NCBI RefSeq assembly: GCF_037948395.1
Contig: NZ_CP149940.1
Location: 3,968,001 to 4,032,000 of the forward strand
DNA: 64,000 bases
Source: Serratia nevei
GTDB lineage: Bacteria; Pseudomonadota; Gammaproteobacteria; Enterobacterales; Enterobacteriaceae
Direction of reading: 5' to 3'
Positions 1 to 9,727 of this stretch are shown here, in pieces. The position numbers were made by a program, and so were the translations under genes. The notes beneath the pieces were generated by a model. It saw nothing but the letters and a program-made list of their open reading frames with translations, ran no database searches and was not told the origin of the DNA. Positions within the stretch are counted from its first letter, which is position 1; every line of letters begins with the position of its first letter.

Positions 1-972
1 AAGGTGCTGGACTGTGCGCAGCAAAACGGCATTCTGCAGGGTATTTCCAGCGGCCGGCTGATGCTGAACAACGTGATGGTGTTCGCGCCGCAGCGCGCGT
101 TCGACGTGCGCACCGACATCTTCTACTACAAGGTCATTCAGGGTATCGCCGCCGCGCTGATGGAGCACGAGGTGCGCATCCGCTACTGCGGGCTGGAAGA
201 GCAACACAGCGACGGCGCGCTGTTTCTGGAAAAGATGAGCGACCCGCACACCGAAGCGGCGCTGATCATCGGCATCGACGACGAGCATATCCACACCCTG
301 GCCGCCGATCTGCACAAGCCCTGCGTGCTGATCAACTGCAGCGATCGGCAGATGCGGCTGGACAGCGTCTCACCGGATCATCAGCTGATCGGTGATTACT
401 CCGCCAGCTACCTGTTCCAGCAGGGGCACAGCCATATCCTCAACCTGCAGTGTCTGCGCCGCCACACCATGGAGCTGCGGCTGGCGGGCATCCGGCAGGC
501 CTACGCCCGGCATCATTTGCCGTTCGACGACGGCCGCCATCTGGTCACCACCTCGGGCTTCGGCGGCGAAGAGGCCGAGCAGGCGCTGGCCACCTACCTC
601 GATGGCCTCCTCGGCCACTCCCCGCTGCCGACGGCGATCCTGGCCGGCGGCGACTACATGGCGGTCGGGGCGGTCAAGGCGCTCAACAAGCGGGGCCTGA
701 GCGTGCCGGGCGACGTCTCGGTGATGAGCACCGACGGCTTCAACCTGGCGGAAATCCACGATGTGCCGCTGACCTCGGTGCAGGTTCCGCGCGATGAGCT
801 GGGCTACGAGGCGATCCAACTGCTGCAACGGCGCATGCTGCGCGCCGACGCGCCGCCGTGCAATCTGCTGCTGCACGGCCGGCTGGCGGTGCGCGCCTCG
901 GTGCGGCGCATCAGCCCGCACAAGACCGCGCCGGCGGTGAGCACGCATGACCACAGGCTTTATGACGAGTAG
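1..972 (+). CDS. LacI-family transcriptional regulator, 5'-truncated by window edge
   Basis: The reading frame is open from base 1 to the stop at 972, so the start lies outside the window. What remains is the hinge (AQQNG, then SGRLM) and a complete periplasmic-binding-protein-like effector domain with LacI hallmarks: a VMVFAP opening strand, a DRQMRLDSVSPD segment, PTAILAGGDYMAVGAVKAL and the GDVSVMSTDG turn. The helix-turn-helix is missing only because of the cut. The ligand cannot be read from the sequence; sugars or nucleosides are usual for the family. The gene ends 62 bases before the protease gene on the same strand, but nothing links their functions. Confidence 0.85.
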   Translation, partial: KVLDCAQQNGILQGISSGRLMLNNVMVFAPQRAFDVRTDIFYYKVIQGIAAALMEHEVRIRYCGLEEQHSDGALFLEKMSDPHTEAALIIGIDDEHIHTLAADLHKPCVLINCSDRQMRLDSVSPDHQLIGDYSASYLFQQGHSHILNLQCLRRHTMELRLAGIRQAYARHHLPFDDGRHLVTTSGFGGEEAEQALATYLDGLLGHSPLPTAILAGGDYMAVGAVKALNKRGLSVPGDVSVMSTDGFNLAEIHDVPLTSVQVPRDELGYEAIQLLQRRMLRADAPPCNLLLHGRLAVRASVRRISPHKTAPAVSTHDHRLYDE

Positions 973-1034
973 GCTACACTTAGGCACAGTGCATTCATTC
1001 GATGAGGTAAAATTTTTGCCTAAGGAGAGCCACT

Positions 1035-2060
1035 ATGCCAGCCCAGCGCATGCGTTCCGTCATTCCTCCCTACATGCTGCGCCGCATCATTGAACACGGC
1101 AACGCCCCGCAGCGCGACTGCGCGCTGCACACGCTGAACCACGTGCAAAGCCTGCTCGGCAACAAGCCGCTGCGTTCGCCGACCGAGAAAAACGCCCGAG
1201 CCGGCGAAGCGCTCCGCGATATCTACGATGCCCAGAACGGTACCCAGCTGCCCGGCAAACAGGTGCGCAAAGAGGGCCAGCCCAGCAACCACGACGTGGC
1301 GGTGGACGAGGCCTACGACTATCTCGGCGTCACCTACGATTTCTTCTGGCAGGCCTACCGCCGCAATTCACTGGATAACCAGGGGCTACCGCTGGTTGGC
1401 AGCGTGCACTACGGCAAGGAGTACCAGAACGCCTTCTGGAACGGCCAGCAGATGGTGTTCGGCGACGGCGACGGCGAGATCTTCAACCGCTTCACCATCG
1501 CCATCGACGTGGTCGGCCACGAGCTGGCGCACGGCGTGACCGAGAGCGAAGCCGGGCTGATCTACTACCAGCAGTCCGGGGCGCTCAACGAGTCGTTGTC
1601 CGACGTATTCGGCTCGTTGGTCAAGCAGTTCCACCTGCAGCAAACCGCCGATAAAGCCGACTGGCTGATCGGCGCCGGGCTGCTCGCCAAGGGCATCAAA
1701 GGCAAAGGGCTGCGCTCGATGTCGGCACCCGGCACCGCCTACGACGATCCGCTGCTGGGCAAAGACCCGCAGCCCGCCAGCATGAAAGATTATATCCAGG
1801 CCAAGGAAGACAACGGCGGTGTGCACCTCAACTCCGGTATCCCCAACCGCGCCTTCTACCTGGCGGCGACGGCGCTGGGCGGCTTCGCCTGGGAGAAAGC
1901 CGGCTACGTCTGGTATGACACGGTGTGCGACAAAGCGCTGCCGCAAAACGCCGACTTCGCCACCTTCGCCCGCGCCACGGTGAAACATGCGCTAGCGCGT
2001 TTCGACCAGAGCGTGGCGGACAAGGTGCAGCAAGCCTGGCATCAGGTGGGGGTGGAATAA
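1035..2060 (+). CDS. prtS: M4 (thermolysin-family) metalloprotease, protealysin-like
   Basis: A 341-residue zinc protease, the length of Serratia protealysin. The N-terminus carries the short propeptide signature of that group (SVIPPYMLRRI, about residues 8-18) instead of the long thermolysin propeptide. The zinc site is HELAH at residues 162-166, with the third ligand in NESLSDVFG. The catalytic His region is HLNSGIPNRAF. No Sec or Tat signal peptide is visible, as is known for protealysins, so export or an intracellular role is not decided by sequence. A good ribosome site (aaggag) precedes the ATG. The stop overlaps the start of the next gene by one base (TAATG), indicating translational coupling with the inhibitor. 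Protealysin-type enzymes cleave actin and have been linked to host-cell invasion. Confidence 0.93.
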   Translation: MPAQRMRSVIPPYMLRRIIEHGNAPQRDCALHTLNHVQSLLGNKPLRSPTEKNARAGEALRDIYDAQNGTQLPGKQVRKEGQPSNHDVAVDEAYDYLGVTYDFFWQAYRRNSLDNQGLPLVGSVHYGKEYQNAFWNGQQMVFGDGDGEIFNRFTIAIDVVGHELAHGVTESEAGLIYYQQSGALNESLSDVFGSLVKQFHLQQTADKADWLIGAGLLAKGIKGKGLRSMSAPGTAYDDPLLGKDPQPASMKDYIQAKEDNGGVHLNSGIPNRAFYLAATALGGFAWEKAGYVWYDTVCDKALPQNADFATFARATVKHALARFDQSVADKVQQAWHQVGVE

Positions 2061-2401
2061 TGAAACCGCTGCCGACGCTCAATCAGGATACGGTCATTGA
2101 GCTGGCGCGCGAGGGAGGCTTCGCCTACATTCCCAAACTGGCGGGCCAGCGCCGCATCGCGCTGGCCGACATCACGCCGGAGCAGCGGCAGCGCCTGAAT
2201 CAGTTGCTGAACCAGACGCTGCCCTATGCGCAGGAAGAAGGCCAGCCCACCTCCCCCGGCTGCGGCGACCAGCGCTACTACCGCGTGCAAATTAACTACA
2301 CCAGCCCCACCCTAAGCACTGAGATTGTGCTGTTAATCCCGGAAAGCAGCGCGCCGCAGGCGCTGGTGGATCTGTGGAAAACCGGCCAGGTGGATGAGTG
2401 A
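2060..2401 (+). CDS. Emfourin-like protease inhibitor (M4 protease partner)
   Basis: A 113-residue acidic protein without a signal peptide. The start is fixed by the one-base TAATG overlap with the protease stop; a longer in-frame extension upstream would run through the protease gene. Small proteins encoded directly after protealysins are known as emfourins and inhibit their cognate M4 enzyme. The assignment rests on this position, the size, and features consistent with the family (an N-terminal GGFAYIPKL segment, a YYRVQINY strand). Overlapping, coupled genes fit stoichiometric co-production of enzyme and cytoplasmic inhibitor. Direct identification from residues alone is weaker than for the protease. 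Confidence 0.8.
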   Translation: MKPLPTLNQDTVIELAREGGFAYIPKLAGQRRIALADITPEQRQRLNQLLNQTLPYAQEEGQPTSPGCGDQRYYRVQINYTSPTLSTEIVLLIPESSAPQALVDLWKTGQVDE

Positions 2402-2405
2402 GGGC

Positions 2406-2627
2406 TTACAGCGGCTGATAGCTGAAATTCACCCGTTTTTTGGAGATCAGCCCGTGCCCGTTCTGGCACAGGTAATCCACCGCCCCGCAGGCTTTCAATT
2501 CTTGCAGCGGCTGCCCGCACTCCGGGCAGCTCGCCAGCTGCCGATAATCGCTCTGGCAGGCTTCACAATGGTAGTGACCCGCTACCCACTTCATGGTCTG
2601 ACGGCAGTGCGGACAGTGCGCTTCCAT
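2406..2627 (-). CDS. yfgJ: Zinc-ribbon protein YfgJ
   Basis: A 73-residue protein made of two zinc-ribbon units: CPHC and CEAC in the first half, CPEC and a C-x-x-G-H pair (LCQNGH) in the second. E. coli YfgJ has nearly the same size and also lies downstream of der. The function is unknown; the four metal-binding pairs suggest a structural zinc fold that binds protein or nucleic acid. It is transcribed convergently with the protease operon, with only 4 bases between stop codons. It follows the AEC transporter gene by 12 bases, so the two are probably cotranscribed. Confidence 0.85.
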   Translation of the reverse strand: MEAHCPHCRQTMKWVAGHYHCEACQSDYRQLASCPECGQPLQELKACGAVDYLCQNGHGLISKKRVNFSYQPL

Positions 2628-2639
2628 AACGACTCCAGG

Positions 2640-3596
2640 TTAAATCGCGCCCCATGAGCGCAAGAAATAGATCCCCAACGCGGTGGTGAAGAACGAACCG
2701 ACGGTGGTGATGGCGATAATGTTGGCCGCCAGCGTGGCGTTGCCGCCCATGGCGCGCGTCATCACATAGCTGCCCGAAGCGGTCGGCGTGGCGGAAAACA
2801 GGAAGATAATGCCCAGCGCCGCCCCCTGAAACCCGCACAGCCAGCCGGCCAGCGTCATCAGGCACGGCACCAGAAACAGCTTGGCCGCCGACGACAGCGC
2901 CGCCACGTTGGACGAGCGGAACATGGCGCGAAAATCCAGGCTGGCGCCGGTGCACAGCAGCGCCAGCGGCAGCGACAGCGCGGAGATATAGCTGCCGGTC
3001 TGGCGGATCACGGTCGGGATGCCCAGCCCGGTTTGCGCATACAGCAGCCCGCACACCAGGCCAATGATCAGCGGGTTGGTAACGATGCTGCGCAGCAAAG
3101 ACAGGTGGCTGATTTTCTTGCCCTGCCCGCCCTGCAGGCTGCGCGTGAGGGTGATGACCGACAGCACGTTGAACAGGATCACCGTCACCGTCAGATACAG
3201 CGAGGCGAGCGCAATGCCTTCGCTGCCATAGGCGGTCATGGCGTAGGCCAGGCCGACGATGGCGGTATTGGCGCGGAAACCGCCCTGTACGAACACCCCG
3301 CGCTCACGCGGTTCTTTCACCAGCCACTTGGCGGCCAGCTCCAAGAGCAGGAAGGTCGCCAGCGTGCCGACCGCGCCGAACAGCACCAGCGGCAGGTTGC
3401 CGAGCAGCTGCGGGTGGTTGGTGGCGATGCTGAAAAACAGCAGGCACGGCAGCGCCAGATTGAACACCAGGCGGGTCGCGCCGTCGACAAAGCGGTCATC
3501 CATCAGGCGCCAATGGCGCAGCAGGATCCCCAGCAGCATCATCAACAGATTCGGCACGGTGACGTTGAACGCAAAACTCCAGGTTTCCCAGGACAT
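2640..3596 (-). CDS. AEC (auxin efflux carrier) family transporter
   Basis: A 318-residue integral membrane protein with about ten hydrophobic helices. It has the family's repeat pattern: a VPNLLMMLLGILLRHW opening helix, an LPCLLFFSIA motif early, and PTASGSYVMTRAMGGN late in the protein. AEC proteins are secondary carriers for small organic anions such as malate or malonate, but the substrate here cannot be read from sequence. The gene sits between yfgJ and der, where E. coli has no such gene, so it is an accessory insertion in a conserved neighbourhood. The terminator after der separates it from that unit, so it probably has its own promoter in 3597-3653. Confidence 0.87.
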   Translation of the reverse strand: MSWETWSFAFNVTVPNLLMMLLGILLRHWRLMDDRFVDGATRLVFNLALPCLLFFSIATNHPQLLGNLPLVLFGAVGTLATFLLLELAAKWLVKEPRERGVFVQGGFRANTAIVGLAYAMTAYGSEGIALASLYLTVTVILFNVLSVITLTRSLQGGQGKKISHLSLLRSIVTNPLIIGLVCGLLYAQTGLGIPTVIRQTGSYISALSLPLALLCTGASLDFRAMFRSSNVAALSSAAKLFLVPCLMTLAGWLCGFQGAALGIIFLFSATPTASGSYVMTRAMGGNATLAANIIAITTVGSFFTTALGIYFLRSWGAI

Positions 3597-3653
3597 GGTG
3601 TTCCTTCAGGCAGGCGAGGTAATCTTCAGATAATAAAACGATTTCGGGCCAAT

Positions 3654-3685
3654 AAAAAAGGGGCGCGGCATCACTGCCGCGCCCC
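3654..3685 (-). terminator. Rho-independent terminator after der
   Basis: A perfect 11-bp stem (ggggcgcggca with its complement, loop tcac) is followed on the minus strand by six T. It lies 10 bases beyond the der stop. Confidence 0.9.
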
Positions 3686-3695
3686 ACATGAGCGA

Positions 3696-5186
3696 TTACT
3701 TGCTCTTTTTCAGGTGGCTCATCAGGCGCTTGCGCTTACGCATCTGGGTCGGCGTCAGCAGGTTGCGTTTGCCGGCGAACGGGTTGTCCCCCTCTTTGAA
3801 CTGGATGCGGATCGGCGTCCCCATCACGTTCAGCGAGCGGCGGAAGTAGTTCATCAGATAGCGTTTGTACGAATCGGCCAGATCGCTGACCTGGTTGCCG
3901 TGGATCACCACGATCGGCGGGTTGTAACCGCCGGCGTGGGCATATTTCAGCTTCACGCGGCGGCCGCGCACCAACGGCGGCTGGTGATCGTCAACCGCCA
4001 TCTGCATGATTTTGGTCAGCATCGAGGTATTTACGCGGCGGGTTGCGCACTCGTAGGCTTCCTGCACCGATTCGAACAGGTTGCCGACGCCGCTGCCGTG
4101 CAGCGCGGAAATGAAGTGCACGCGCGCGAAGTCGACGAAGCCCAGACGCAGGTCGAGCATCTCTTTCACGTGCTCGCGATCTTCTTCGCTCATGCCGTCC
4201 CACTTGTTGACCGCAATCACCAGTGAGCGCCCACTATTGAGGATAAAGCCGAGCAGCGAGAGATCTTGATCGGAGATGCCTTCACGCGCGTCGATCACCA
4301 GCAGCACGACGTTGGCGTCTTCAATCGCCTGCAGGGTTTTGATCACCGAGAACTTCTCGACGGTTTCGGTCACCTTGCCGCGTTTACGCACCCCGGCGGT
4401 GTCGATCAGCACATATTCGCGTTCGTCGCGCACCATCGGAATGTAGATGCTGTCGCGAGTGGTGCCCGGCATGTCATACACCACCACGCGCTCCTCGCCG
4501 AGGATGCGGTTAGTGAGCGTAGACTTACCAACGTTCGGACGACCGACGATCGCCAGTTTGATCGGCAGATCCTGCGGGTTGAACTCTTCTTCCGGCTCTT
4601 CGTCTTCTTCGCCTTCCAGCGTTTCGCCGTTTTGCTCGGCCCAGTAAGCGGCGTTGGCCTCTTCCTCGGTCAGCTCGACGTCTTCCGGTTTTTCCGGCAC
4701 GAACGGCACCAGCACGTGTTCGATCAGCTGGGTCACGCCACGGCCGTGGGAAGCGGCGATAGCGAACACTTCACCCAGGCCGAGCGAGTAGAAATCGGCG
4801 GTGGCGGTATCCGGATCCAGGCCGTCGGTCTTGTTGGCCACCAGGAAGGTCGCCTTCTGGCGGCTGCGCAGGTGCTGAGCGATGCCCTGATCCGCCGGCA
4901 TCAGGCCGGCGCGGGCGTCGACCATGAACAGCACGATGTCCGCCTCTTCGATCGCCAGCAGCGACTGACCGGCCATGCGCGTTTCGACGCCGTCTTCGGT
5001 GCCGTCGATACCGCCGGTATCGACGATGATGAATTCATTGCCTTCGATTTCAGCACGACCATACTTGCGGTCACGCGTCAGCCCCGGGAAATCCGCCACC
5101 AGCGCATCGCGCGTATGGGTTAAACGGTTGAACAAGGTGGATTTACCCACATTCGGGCGCCCGACCAGCGCGACGACAGGTATCAT
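3696..5186 (-). CDS. der: Ribosome biogenesis GTPase Der (EngA)
   Basis: A 496-residue tandem GTPase needed for late assembly of the 50S ribosomal subunit. Two complete G domains are visible: [15 protein letters not shown] at the N-terminus with DTGG and NKTDG, and a second [15 protein letters not shown] with DTAG and NKWDG. The acidic linker between them ([10 protein letters not shown]) is typical of gammaproteobacterial Der. The C-terminal KH-like domain ends in a lysine/arginine-rich tail. Length is close to the E. coli protein (490). It lies downstream of bamB as in E. coli. Confidence 0.98.
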   Translation of the reverse strand: MIPVVALVGRPNVGKSTLFNRLTHTRDALVADFPGLTRDRKYGRAEIEGNEFIIVDTGGIDGTEDGVETRMAGQSLLAIEEADIVLFMVDARAGLMPADQGIAQHLRSRQKATFLVANKTDGLDPDTATADFYSLGLGEVFAIAASHGRGVTQLIEHVLVPFVPEKPEDVELTEEEANAAYWAEQNGETLEGEEDEEPEEEFNPQDLPIKLAIVGRPNVGKSTLTNRILGEERVVVYDMPGTTRDSIYIPMVRDEREYVLIDTAGVRKRGKVTETVEKFSVIKTLQAIEDANVVLLVIDAREGISDQDLSLLGFILNSGRSLVIAVNKWDGMSEEDREHVKEMLDLRLGFVDFARVHFISALHGSGVGNLFESVQEAYECATRRVNTSMLTKIMQMAVDDHQPPLVRGRRVKLKYAHAGGYNPPIVVIHGNQVSDLADSYKRYLMNYFRRSLNVMGTPIRIQFKEGDNPFAGKRNLLTPTQMRKRKRLMSHLKKSK

Positions 5187-5265
5187 TGTTGAAGCCTCAT
5201 TACTTAATAATCAATGCGTTACTGCACTGTGGATAGACACCAGCGGTGCAGCTTATAAAAATACG

Positions 5266-5296
5266 AAACGGCCCCTGAACATTCAGGAGCCGTTTT
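5266..5296 (-). terminator. Terminator downstream of bamB
   Basis: An inverted repeat (aacggc-tcctgaa and ttcaggggccgtt on the minus strand) is followed by T-rich sequence, 22 bases beyond the bamB stop. It lies between bamB and der, so der may also have its own promoter. Confidence 0.75.
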
Positions 5297-5317
5297 CAAG
5301 CCTTGCGACGAGCGGCG

Positions 5318-6499
5318 TTAGCGGGTGAAAGCGTAAACTTTCCCGCCGCGAGCCTGGATGACCAGCTTGTCGCCGGCCACCATCGGCGCAGACAGGAAGC
5401 CGGAGCTGTCCACTTCCTGCTGGGCGACAAAACGGCCATCGGTGGTGTTGATCCAGTGCAGATAGCCTTCGGCGTCACCGGTCACCAGATAACCATTATA
5501 CATCACCGGCGGCGTCAGGTTGCGGTGCAGCAGATCGCTCTGCGTCCACACGGTCACGCCGCCTTCAGTGCTGAGCGCGACGACGCGATCGTTTTGGTCG
5601 ATCAGGTAGATGCGGCCCGCGTCGACGATGAAATCGTTCACCGAACCCAGCTCGCGTTTCCAGATGATCTGGCCGGAACGCAGATCCAGCGCCGTCAGGT
5701 TGCCGTTGTAGCCCAGCGCGTAGACCACGCCATCAACGATCACCGGCGTGGTGTCCACGTCGTTCAGGCGATCGATTTCGGTCGCGCCGCTCGGCTGAGA
5801 AATGCGCTGTTGCCAGATCAGTTGACCCTGCTGCATCAGCACGGCGCTGACGCGGCCGTTGTCACCGCCGACGATGGCGGCGCCAAAGGCGACGGCCGGC
5901 GCGGATTCACCGCGCAGCGACAGCGAAGGCATGTCCAGGTTAACCGTCCATTTTACCGCGCCGTCGGCCTCGTTCAACGCCTGCAGCATACCGTTGGAGG
6001 TGTGCACCAACACCATGCCGTCGCTGACAACCGGACGGGAGATCGCTTCGCCGGCCACTTTGGTCTGCCAGGCGATGGCGCCGTCGGCGGTGTTCAATGC
6101 GTAAACCACCGCTTTTTCGCTGCCGACGTAAACCTTGTCACCCGCGACCGTCAGGCCGCCCGACAGCAGCGCAGACAGGTTGCTGGAGAAGAAACCGGTC
6201 TTCTCGGAGAGATTGACCTTCCACTTCTCGTTGCCGCTGTCGGCGTCCATCGCTTTCACGATGCCGAAGCGATCGGCGGCGTAAATGGTGCTGTCCTGAT
6301 AGGCCGGACGCAGGTGGGAGTAATACTCACCGATACCGTCGCCCACCGAGGTGCTCCACGCCTTGTTCGGCGTAAACTGATTTTCAACTTTCGGCAACGG
6401 CGACATGGTAACCACGTCTTCTTCGCTGTTAAACAGCGAGCAACCACTCAGCAAGGCAGCGGAAACCAGTCCGACCAAGAGTGTTTTACGCAATTGCAT
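5318..6499 (-). CDS. bamB: Outer-membrane protein assembly factor BamB
   Basis: A 393-residue lipoprotein of the BAM complex, which inserts beta-barrel proteins into the outer membrane. The signal peptide ends in the lipobox LLSGC, giving lipidated Cys20, and Ser21 predicts outer-membrane sorting. The rest is an eight-bladed PQQ-type propeller; blade repeats such as GNEKWKVNL, GAIAWQTKV, GAVKWTVNL and GQIIWKREL are evenly spaced. Length matches E. coli BamB (392). It follows yfgM by 11 bases, so the two are cotranscribed. Confidence 0.98.
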   Translation of the reverse strand: MQLRKTLLVGLVSAALLSGCSLFNSEEDVVTMSPLPKVENQFTPNKAWSTSVGDGIGEYYSHLRPAYQDSTIYAADRFGIVKAMDADSGNEKWKVNLSEKTGFFSSNLSALLSGGLTVAGDKVYVGSEKAVVYALNTADGAIAWQTKVAGEAISRPVVSDGMVLVHTSNGMLQALNEADGAVKWTVNLDMPSLSLRGESAPAVAFGAAIVGGDNGRVSAVLMQQGQLIWQQRISQPSGATEIDRLNDVDTTPVIVDGVVYALGYNGNLTALDLRSGQIIWKRELGSVNDFIVDAGRIYLIDQNDRVVALSTEGGVTVWTQSDLLHRNLTPPVMYNGYLVTGDAEGYLHWINTTDGRFVAQQEVDSSGFLSAPMVAGDKLVIQARGGKVYAFTR

Positions 6500-6510
6500 G
6501 GGAATTCCCC

Positions 6511-7131
6511 TTAGCTGGACAAGTTATTCAATTTCATGCGCAGCAGAACCTGCAGCGCCTGAGAAGCGTTGGACTCAATGCCTTTGCTGTAAGCTTCGCG
6601 TGCGCCCTTGGCGTCGCCCTTGGCCAGCAGCACATCGCCGCGCACATCCTGCATCATCGCCGCCCAGCCTTCGCCTTTCACGCCATCTAGCGTTTTCAGC
6701 GCTTCATCCAGCTTTTTCTCCTGCAGCTGGACGCGCGCCAGACGCAGATCGATCATCGCCAACAGGTTGTCGTCTTTGGTCTGGCCCTGCGCCAGCGCCA
6801 GTTGTTGTTCCGCCTTGGCGAAATCATTCTGTTCGACAAAGTGCTTGGCCAACTGCAGCGCGGCCAATACGCCGTAGCTGTTGCCATTAGCCTGGACAAA
6901 TTTCTCCGCGGCAGCCACGTCATCCGGCTTGCCGGCCGCCAGACGATCGCTGGCTTCCTGATAGGATTGCGACGCAGCCATCATGTTGGAGTTTTCATGG
7001 CTCTGCCAGTAACGCCAGCCAACCAGGGCACCAATTCCGAGCACCACGCCCACCGCCAGCGCTTTGCCGTTCTCGGCAAAGAACCGACGCAGTGCGTCGA
7101 CTTGTTCGTTTTCAGTGGTATAGACTTCCAC
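6511..7131 (-). CDS. yfgM: SecYEG-ancillary protein YfgM
   Basis: A 206-residue inner-membrane protein with a short cytoplasmic N-terminus, one transmembrane helix (ALAVGVVLGIGALVGWRYW, about residues 24-42) and a periplasmic TPR-like domain. In E. coli, YfgM associates with the SecYEG translocon and with PpiD, assists periplasmic folding and affects RcsB stability. It stands between hisS (13-base gap) and bamB (11-base gap), the E. coli order. Confidence 0.95.
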   Translation of the reverse strand: MEVYTTENEQVDALRRFFAENGKALAVGVVLGIGALVGWRYWQSHENSNMMAASQSYQEASDRLAAGKPDDVAAAEKFVQANGNSYGVLAALQLAKHFVEQNDFAKAEQQLALAQGQTKDDNLLAMIDLRLARVQLQEKKLDEALKTLDGVKGEGWAAMMQDVRGDVLLAKGDAKGAREAYSKGIESNASQALQVLLRMKLNNLSS

Positions 7132-7144
7132 GGTGTCCTTCTCC

Positions 7145-8419
7145 TTAACCTAACATCAAAGCCAGACGCGCAGCGACTTCGCCTTGCGCCAGCGTTTCTT
7201 GTTCACCACTGCGCAGGTCTTTCACCACCACCTGCTGCGCCGCCACTTCGCTCTCACCCAGGATCAGCGCGATGCGCGCGCCCCATTTGTCCGCACGGGT
7301 AATCTGCTTCTTGAAGTTGCCGCCGCCGTAATTAGTCATCAGCTTCAGCTGCGGCGCCGCGTCGCGCACCTGTTCAGCCAGCTGCATCGCCGCGCTCTGG
7401 GTGCCCGCGCCGGAAGAGATGACGTACACGTCGATAGCCGACGGCGCCTTGAATTCCGGGTTAACCGCCTGCACCAGCAACACCAGGCGCTCGAGGCCCA
7501 TGGCGAAACCGACTGCCGGGGTAGCACGGCCGCCCAATTGCTCGACCAGGCCGTCGTAACGGCCGCCCGCGCAGACGGTGCCCTGCGCGCCCAGGCTGGT
7601 GGTCACCCACTCAAACACGGTGCGGTTGTAGTAATCCAAACCGCGCACCAGGCGCTCGTTAACGGTATATGGGATACCTGCCTGCGCCAAAAGTTCACAC
7701 AGACCGGCGAAGTGAGCACGGGATTCTTCGTCCAGGTACTCGGACAGGCGCGGCGCGTCGTTCAACAGCGCCTGCACCTCAGGATTTTTGGAATCCAGCA
7801 CGCGCAGCGGGTTGCTGTACATGCGGCGTTTGCAGTCTTCGTCCAGCACCTCGACGTGCTGCTCCAGGAACGCCACCAGCGCGTCGCGGTAGTTGGCGCG
7901 CGCCTCCAGAGAACCGATGGAGTTCAGCTCCAGCTTGACGTGCTCGGCGATGCCCAGCGCTTTCCACCAGCGGGCCGTCAGCAGGATCAGCTCGGCGTCG
8001 ATGTCCGGGCCTTGCAGGCCGAACACTTCCGCGCCCAGCTGATGGAACTGACGGTAGCGGCCCTTCTGCGGGCGCTCGTAGCGGAACATCGGGCCGATGT
8101 ACCACAGACGCTGTTCCTGATTGTACAGCAGACCATGTTCGATGCCGGCGCGCACGCAGCCAGCCGTCCCTTCCGGACGCAGCGTCAGGCTTTCGCCGTT
8201 GCGGTCTTCGAAGGTATACATCTCTTTTTCCACGACGTCGGTCACTTCGCCGATCGCGCGTTTGAATAACGGGGTCTGCTCTACAATCGGCAACCGGATT
8301 TCGCTGTAACCGTAGCTGCCCAGCACCTGCTTGAGGGTGCCTTCAATACGCTGCCATAATGCCGTTTCTTCCGGCAGGTAGTCGTTCATGCCGCGAATGG
8401 CTTGAATGTTCTTTGCCAC
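7145..8419 (-). CDS. hisS: Histidine--tRNA ligase
   Basis: A 424-residue class II aminoacyl-tRNA synthetase that charges tRNA-His. Class II motif 2 is seen in the segment with [17 protein letters not shown]. The histidine-specific motifs LVRGLDYY and AGGRYDGL are present, and the C-terminal anticodon-binding domain follows. Size equals E. coli HisS. It heads the hisS-yfgM-bamB run and lies downstream of ispG, from which it is separated by a terminator. Confidence 0.98.
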   Translation of the reverse strand: MAKNIQAIRGMNDYLPEETALWQRIEGTLKQVLGSYGYSEIRLPIVEQTPLFKRAIGEVTDVVEKEMYTFEDRNGESLTLRPEGTAGCVRAGIEHGLLYNQEQRLWYIGPMFRYERPQKGRYRQFHQLGAEVFGLQGPDIDAELILLTARWWKALGIAEHVKLELNSIGSLEARANYRDALVAFLEQHVEVLDEDCKRRMYSNPLRVLDSKNPEVQALLNDAPRLSEYLDEESRAHFAGLCELLAQAGIPYTVNERLVRGLDYYNRTVFEWVTTSLGAQGTVCAGGRYDGLVEQLGGRATPAVGFAMGLERLVLLVQAVNPEFKAPSAIDVYVISSGAGTQSAAMQLAEQVRDAAPQLKLMTNYGGGNFKKQITRADKWGARIALILGESEVAAQQVVVKDLRSGEQETLAQGEVAARLALMLG

Positions 8420-8517
8420 GTGAGTTCTCTGTCCGTTGTCTGTAAAAATGAACCCGATTATAGGGACTTTGCCGCCCGGTATTCAACGCGGATGCGGTTT
8501 TCTGCCCTTCAGGTTCA

Positions 8518-8545
8518 TAAACAAGCGGGCCAACAGGCCCGCCGT
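8518..8545 (-). terminator. Terminator downstream of ispG
   Basis: A perfect 7-bp GC stem (gcgggcc/ggcccgc, 4-base loop) is followed on the minus strand by ttgttta, just past the ispG stop. It separates ispG from hisS. The U tract is imperfect. Confidence 0.65.
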
Positions 8546-8558
8546 GTAGCGATAACGC

Positions 8559-9680
8559 TTATTTTTCCAGCAGGTTGACCGTGATGCGGTTGCTTTCGTC
8601 CATCATCGCGGCCTTGGCGCGAATTTTCGCTTCCAGCTGGTCGATCATCTGTTCGTTGTCGAAACGCTCTTTCTGGCGCACGCCGTCTTCATAGAAGCCG
8701 CTCTTCTTGTGGCCGCCGGTCACGCCCATGGTGGACACCAGCGCTTCGCCCGGGCCGTTCACCACGCAGCCGATGATCGAAACGTCCATCGGCGTGATGA
8801 TGTCTTCCAGGCGCTGCTCCAGCGCGTTCACCGTGCCGATCACGTCGAACTCCTGACGCGAACAGGTCGGGCAGGCGATGAAGTTGATGCCGCGCGCGCG
8901 GATGCGCAGCGACTTCAGGATATCGAAACCGACCTTCACTTCTTCGACCGGATCCGCCGCCAGCGAGATGCGCAGGGTGTCGCCGATGCCTTCAGACAGC
9001 AGCATGCCCAGGCCGATGGCCGATTTGACCGACCCGCTGCGTGCGCCGCCGGCTTCGGTGATGCCCAGATGCAGCGGCTGATCGATGCGCGAGGCCAGCA
9101 GGCGGTAAGATTGCACCGCCAGGAACACGTCCGACGCCTTGACGCTGACCTTGAACTGGTCGAAGTTGAGGCGATCGAGGATGTCCACGTGGCGCATGGC
9201 AGATTCCAGCAGCGCTTCCGGCGTCGGTTCGCCGTACTTTTCCTGCAGATCTTTCTCCAGCGAGCCGCCGTTGACGCCGATGCGAATCGGGATGTTCTTG
9301 TCGCGGGCGCAGTCCACCACCGAGCGAATGCGCGATTCGTTACCGATGTTGCCCGGGTTGATGCGCAGGCAGTCTACGCCGTATTCGGCAACCTGCAGCG
9401 CGATGCGATAATCGAAATGGATATCGGCGACCAGCGGCACGTTGACCTGCTGCTTGATCAGCTTGAACGCCTCGGCGGCGTCCATGGTAGGAACCGAAAC
9501 GCGGACGATGTCGACGCCCACGCGCTCCAGCGCTTTGATCTGATTAACCGTTGCTTCAACATCGGTGGTACGGGTGTTGGTCATCGACTGCACGGCAATC
9601 GGCGCGCCATCACCAATAGGCACCTTGCCGACGTAAATGCGTGTAGATTTTCGACGGTTGATGGGCGCTTGGTTATGCAT
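8559..9680 (-). CDS. ispG: 4-hydroxy-3-methylbut-2-enyl-diphosphate synthase (flavodoxin)
   Basis: A 373-residue iron-sulfur enzyme of the MEP isoprenoid pathway, which reductively converts MEcPP to HMBPP. The N-terminal TIM barrel opens with the [12 protein letters not shown] segment. The C-terminal domain carries the three [4Fe-4S] cysteines in IACPTCSRQ and [11 protein letters not shown]. Length agrees with E. coli IspG (372). It follows rodZ by 47 bases in the conserved pilW-rodZ-ispG order. Confidence 0.98.
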   Translation of the reverse strand: MHNQAPINRRKSTRIYVGKVPIGDGAPIAVQSMTNTRTTDVEATVNQIKALERVGVDIVRVSVPTMDAAEAFKLIKQQVNVPLVADIHFDYRIALQVAEYGVDCLRINPGNIGNESRIRSVVDCARDKNIPIRIGVNGGSLEKDLQEKYGEPTPEALLESAMRHVDILDRLNFDQFKVSVKASDVFLAVQSYRLLASRIDQPLHLGITEAGGARSGSVKSAIGLGMLLSEGIGDTLRISLAADPVEEVKVGFDILKSLRIRARGINFIACPTCSRQEFDVIGTVNALEQRLEDIITPMDVSIIGCVVNGPGEALVSTMGVTGGHKKSGFYEDGVRQKERFDNEQMIDQLEAKIRAKAAMMDESNRITVNLLEK

Positions 9681-9727
9681 TACTTACTCTCCATTGCTGC
9701 TCTGACATCACGACCGGGGCCGCGCGA

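Noticed and set aside
5303..6514. 403-codon plus-strand frame
   Set aside because: Antisense to bamB; a GC-bias shadow.
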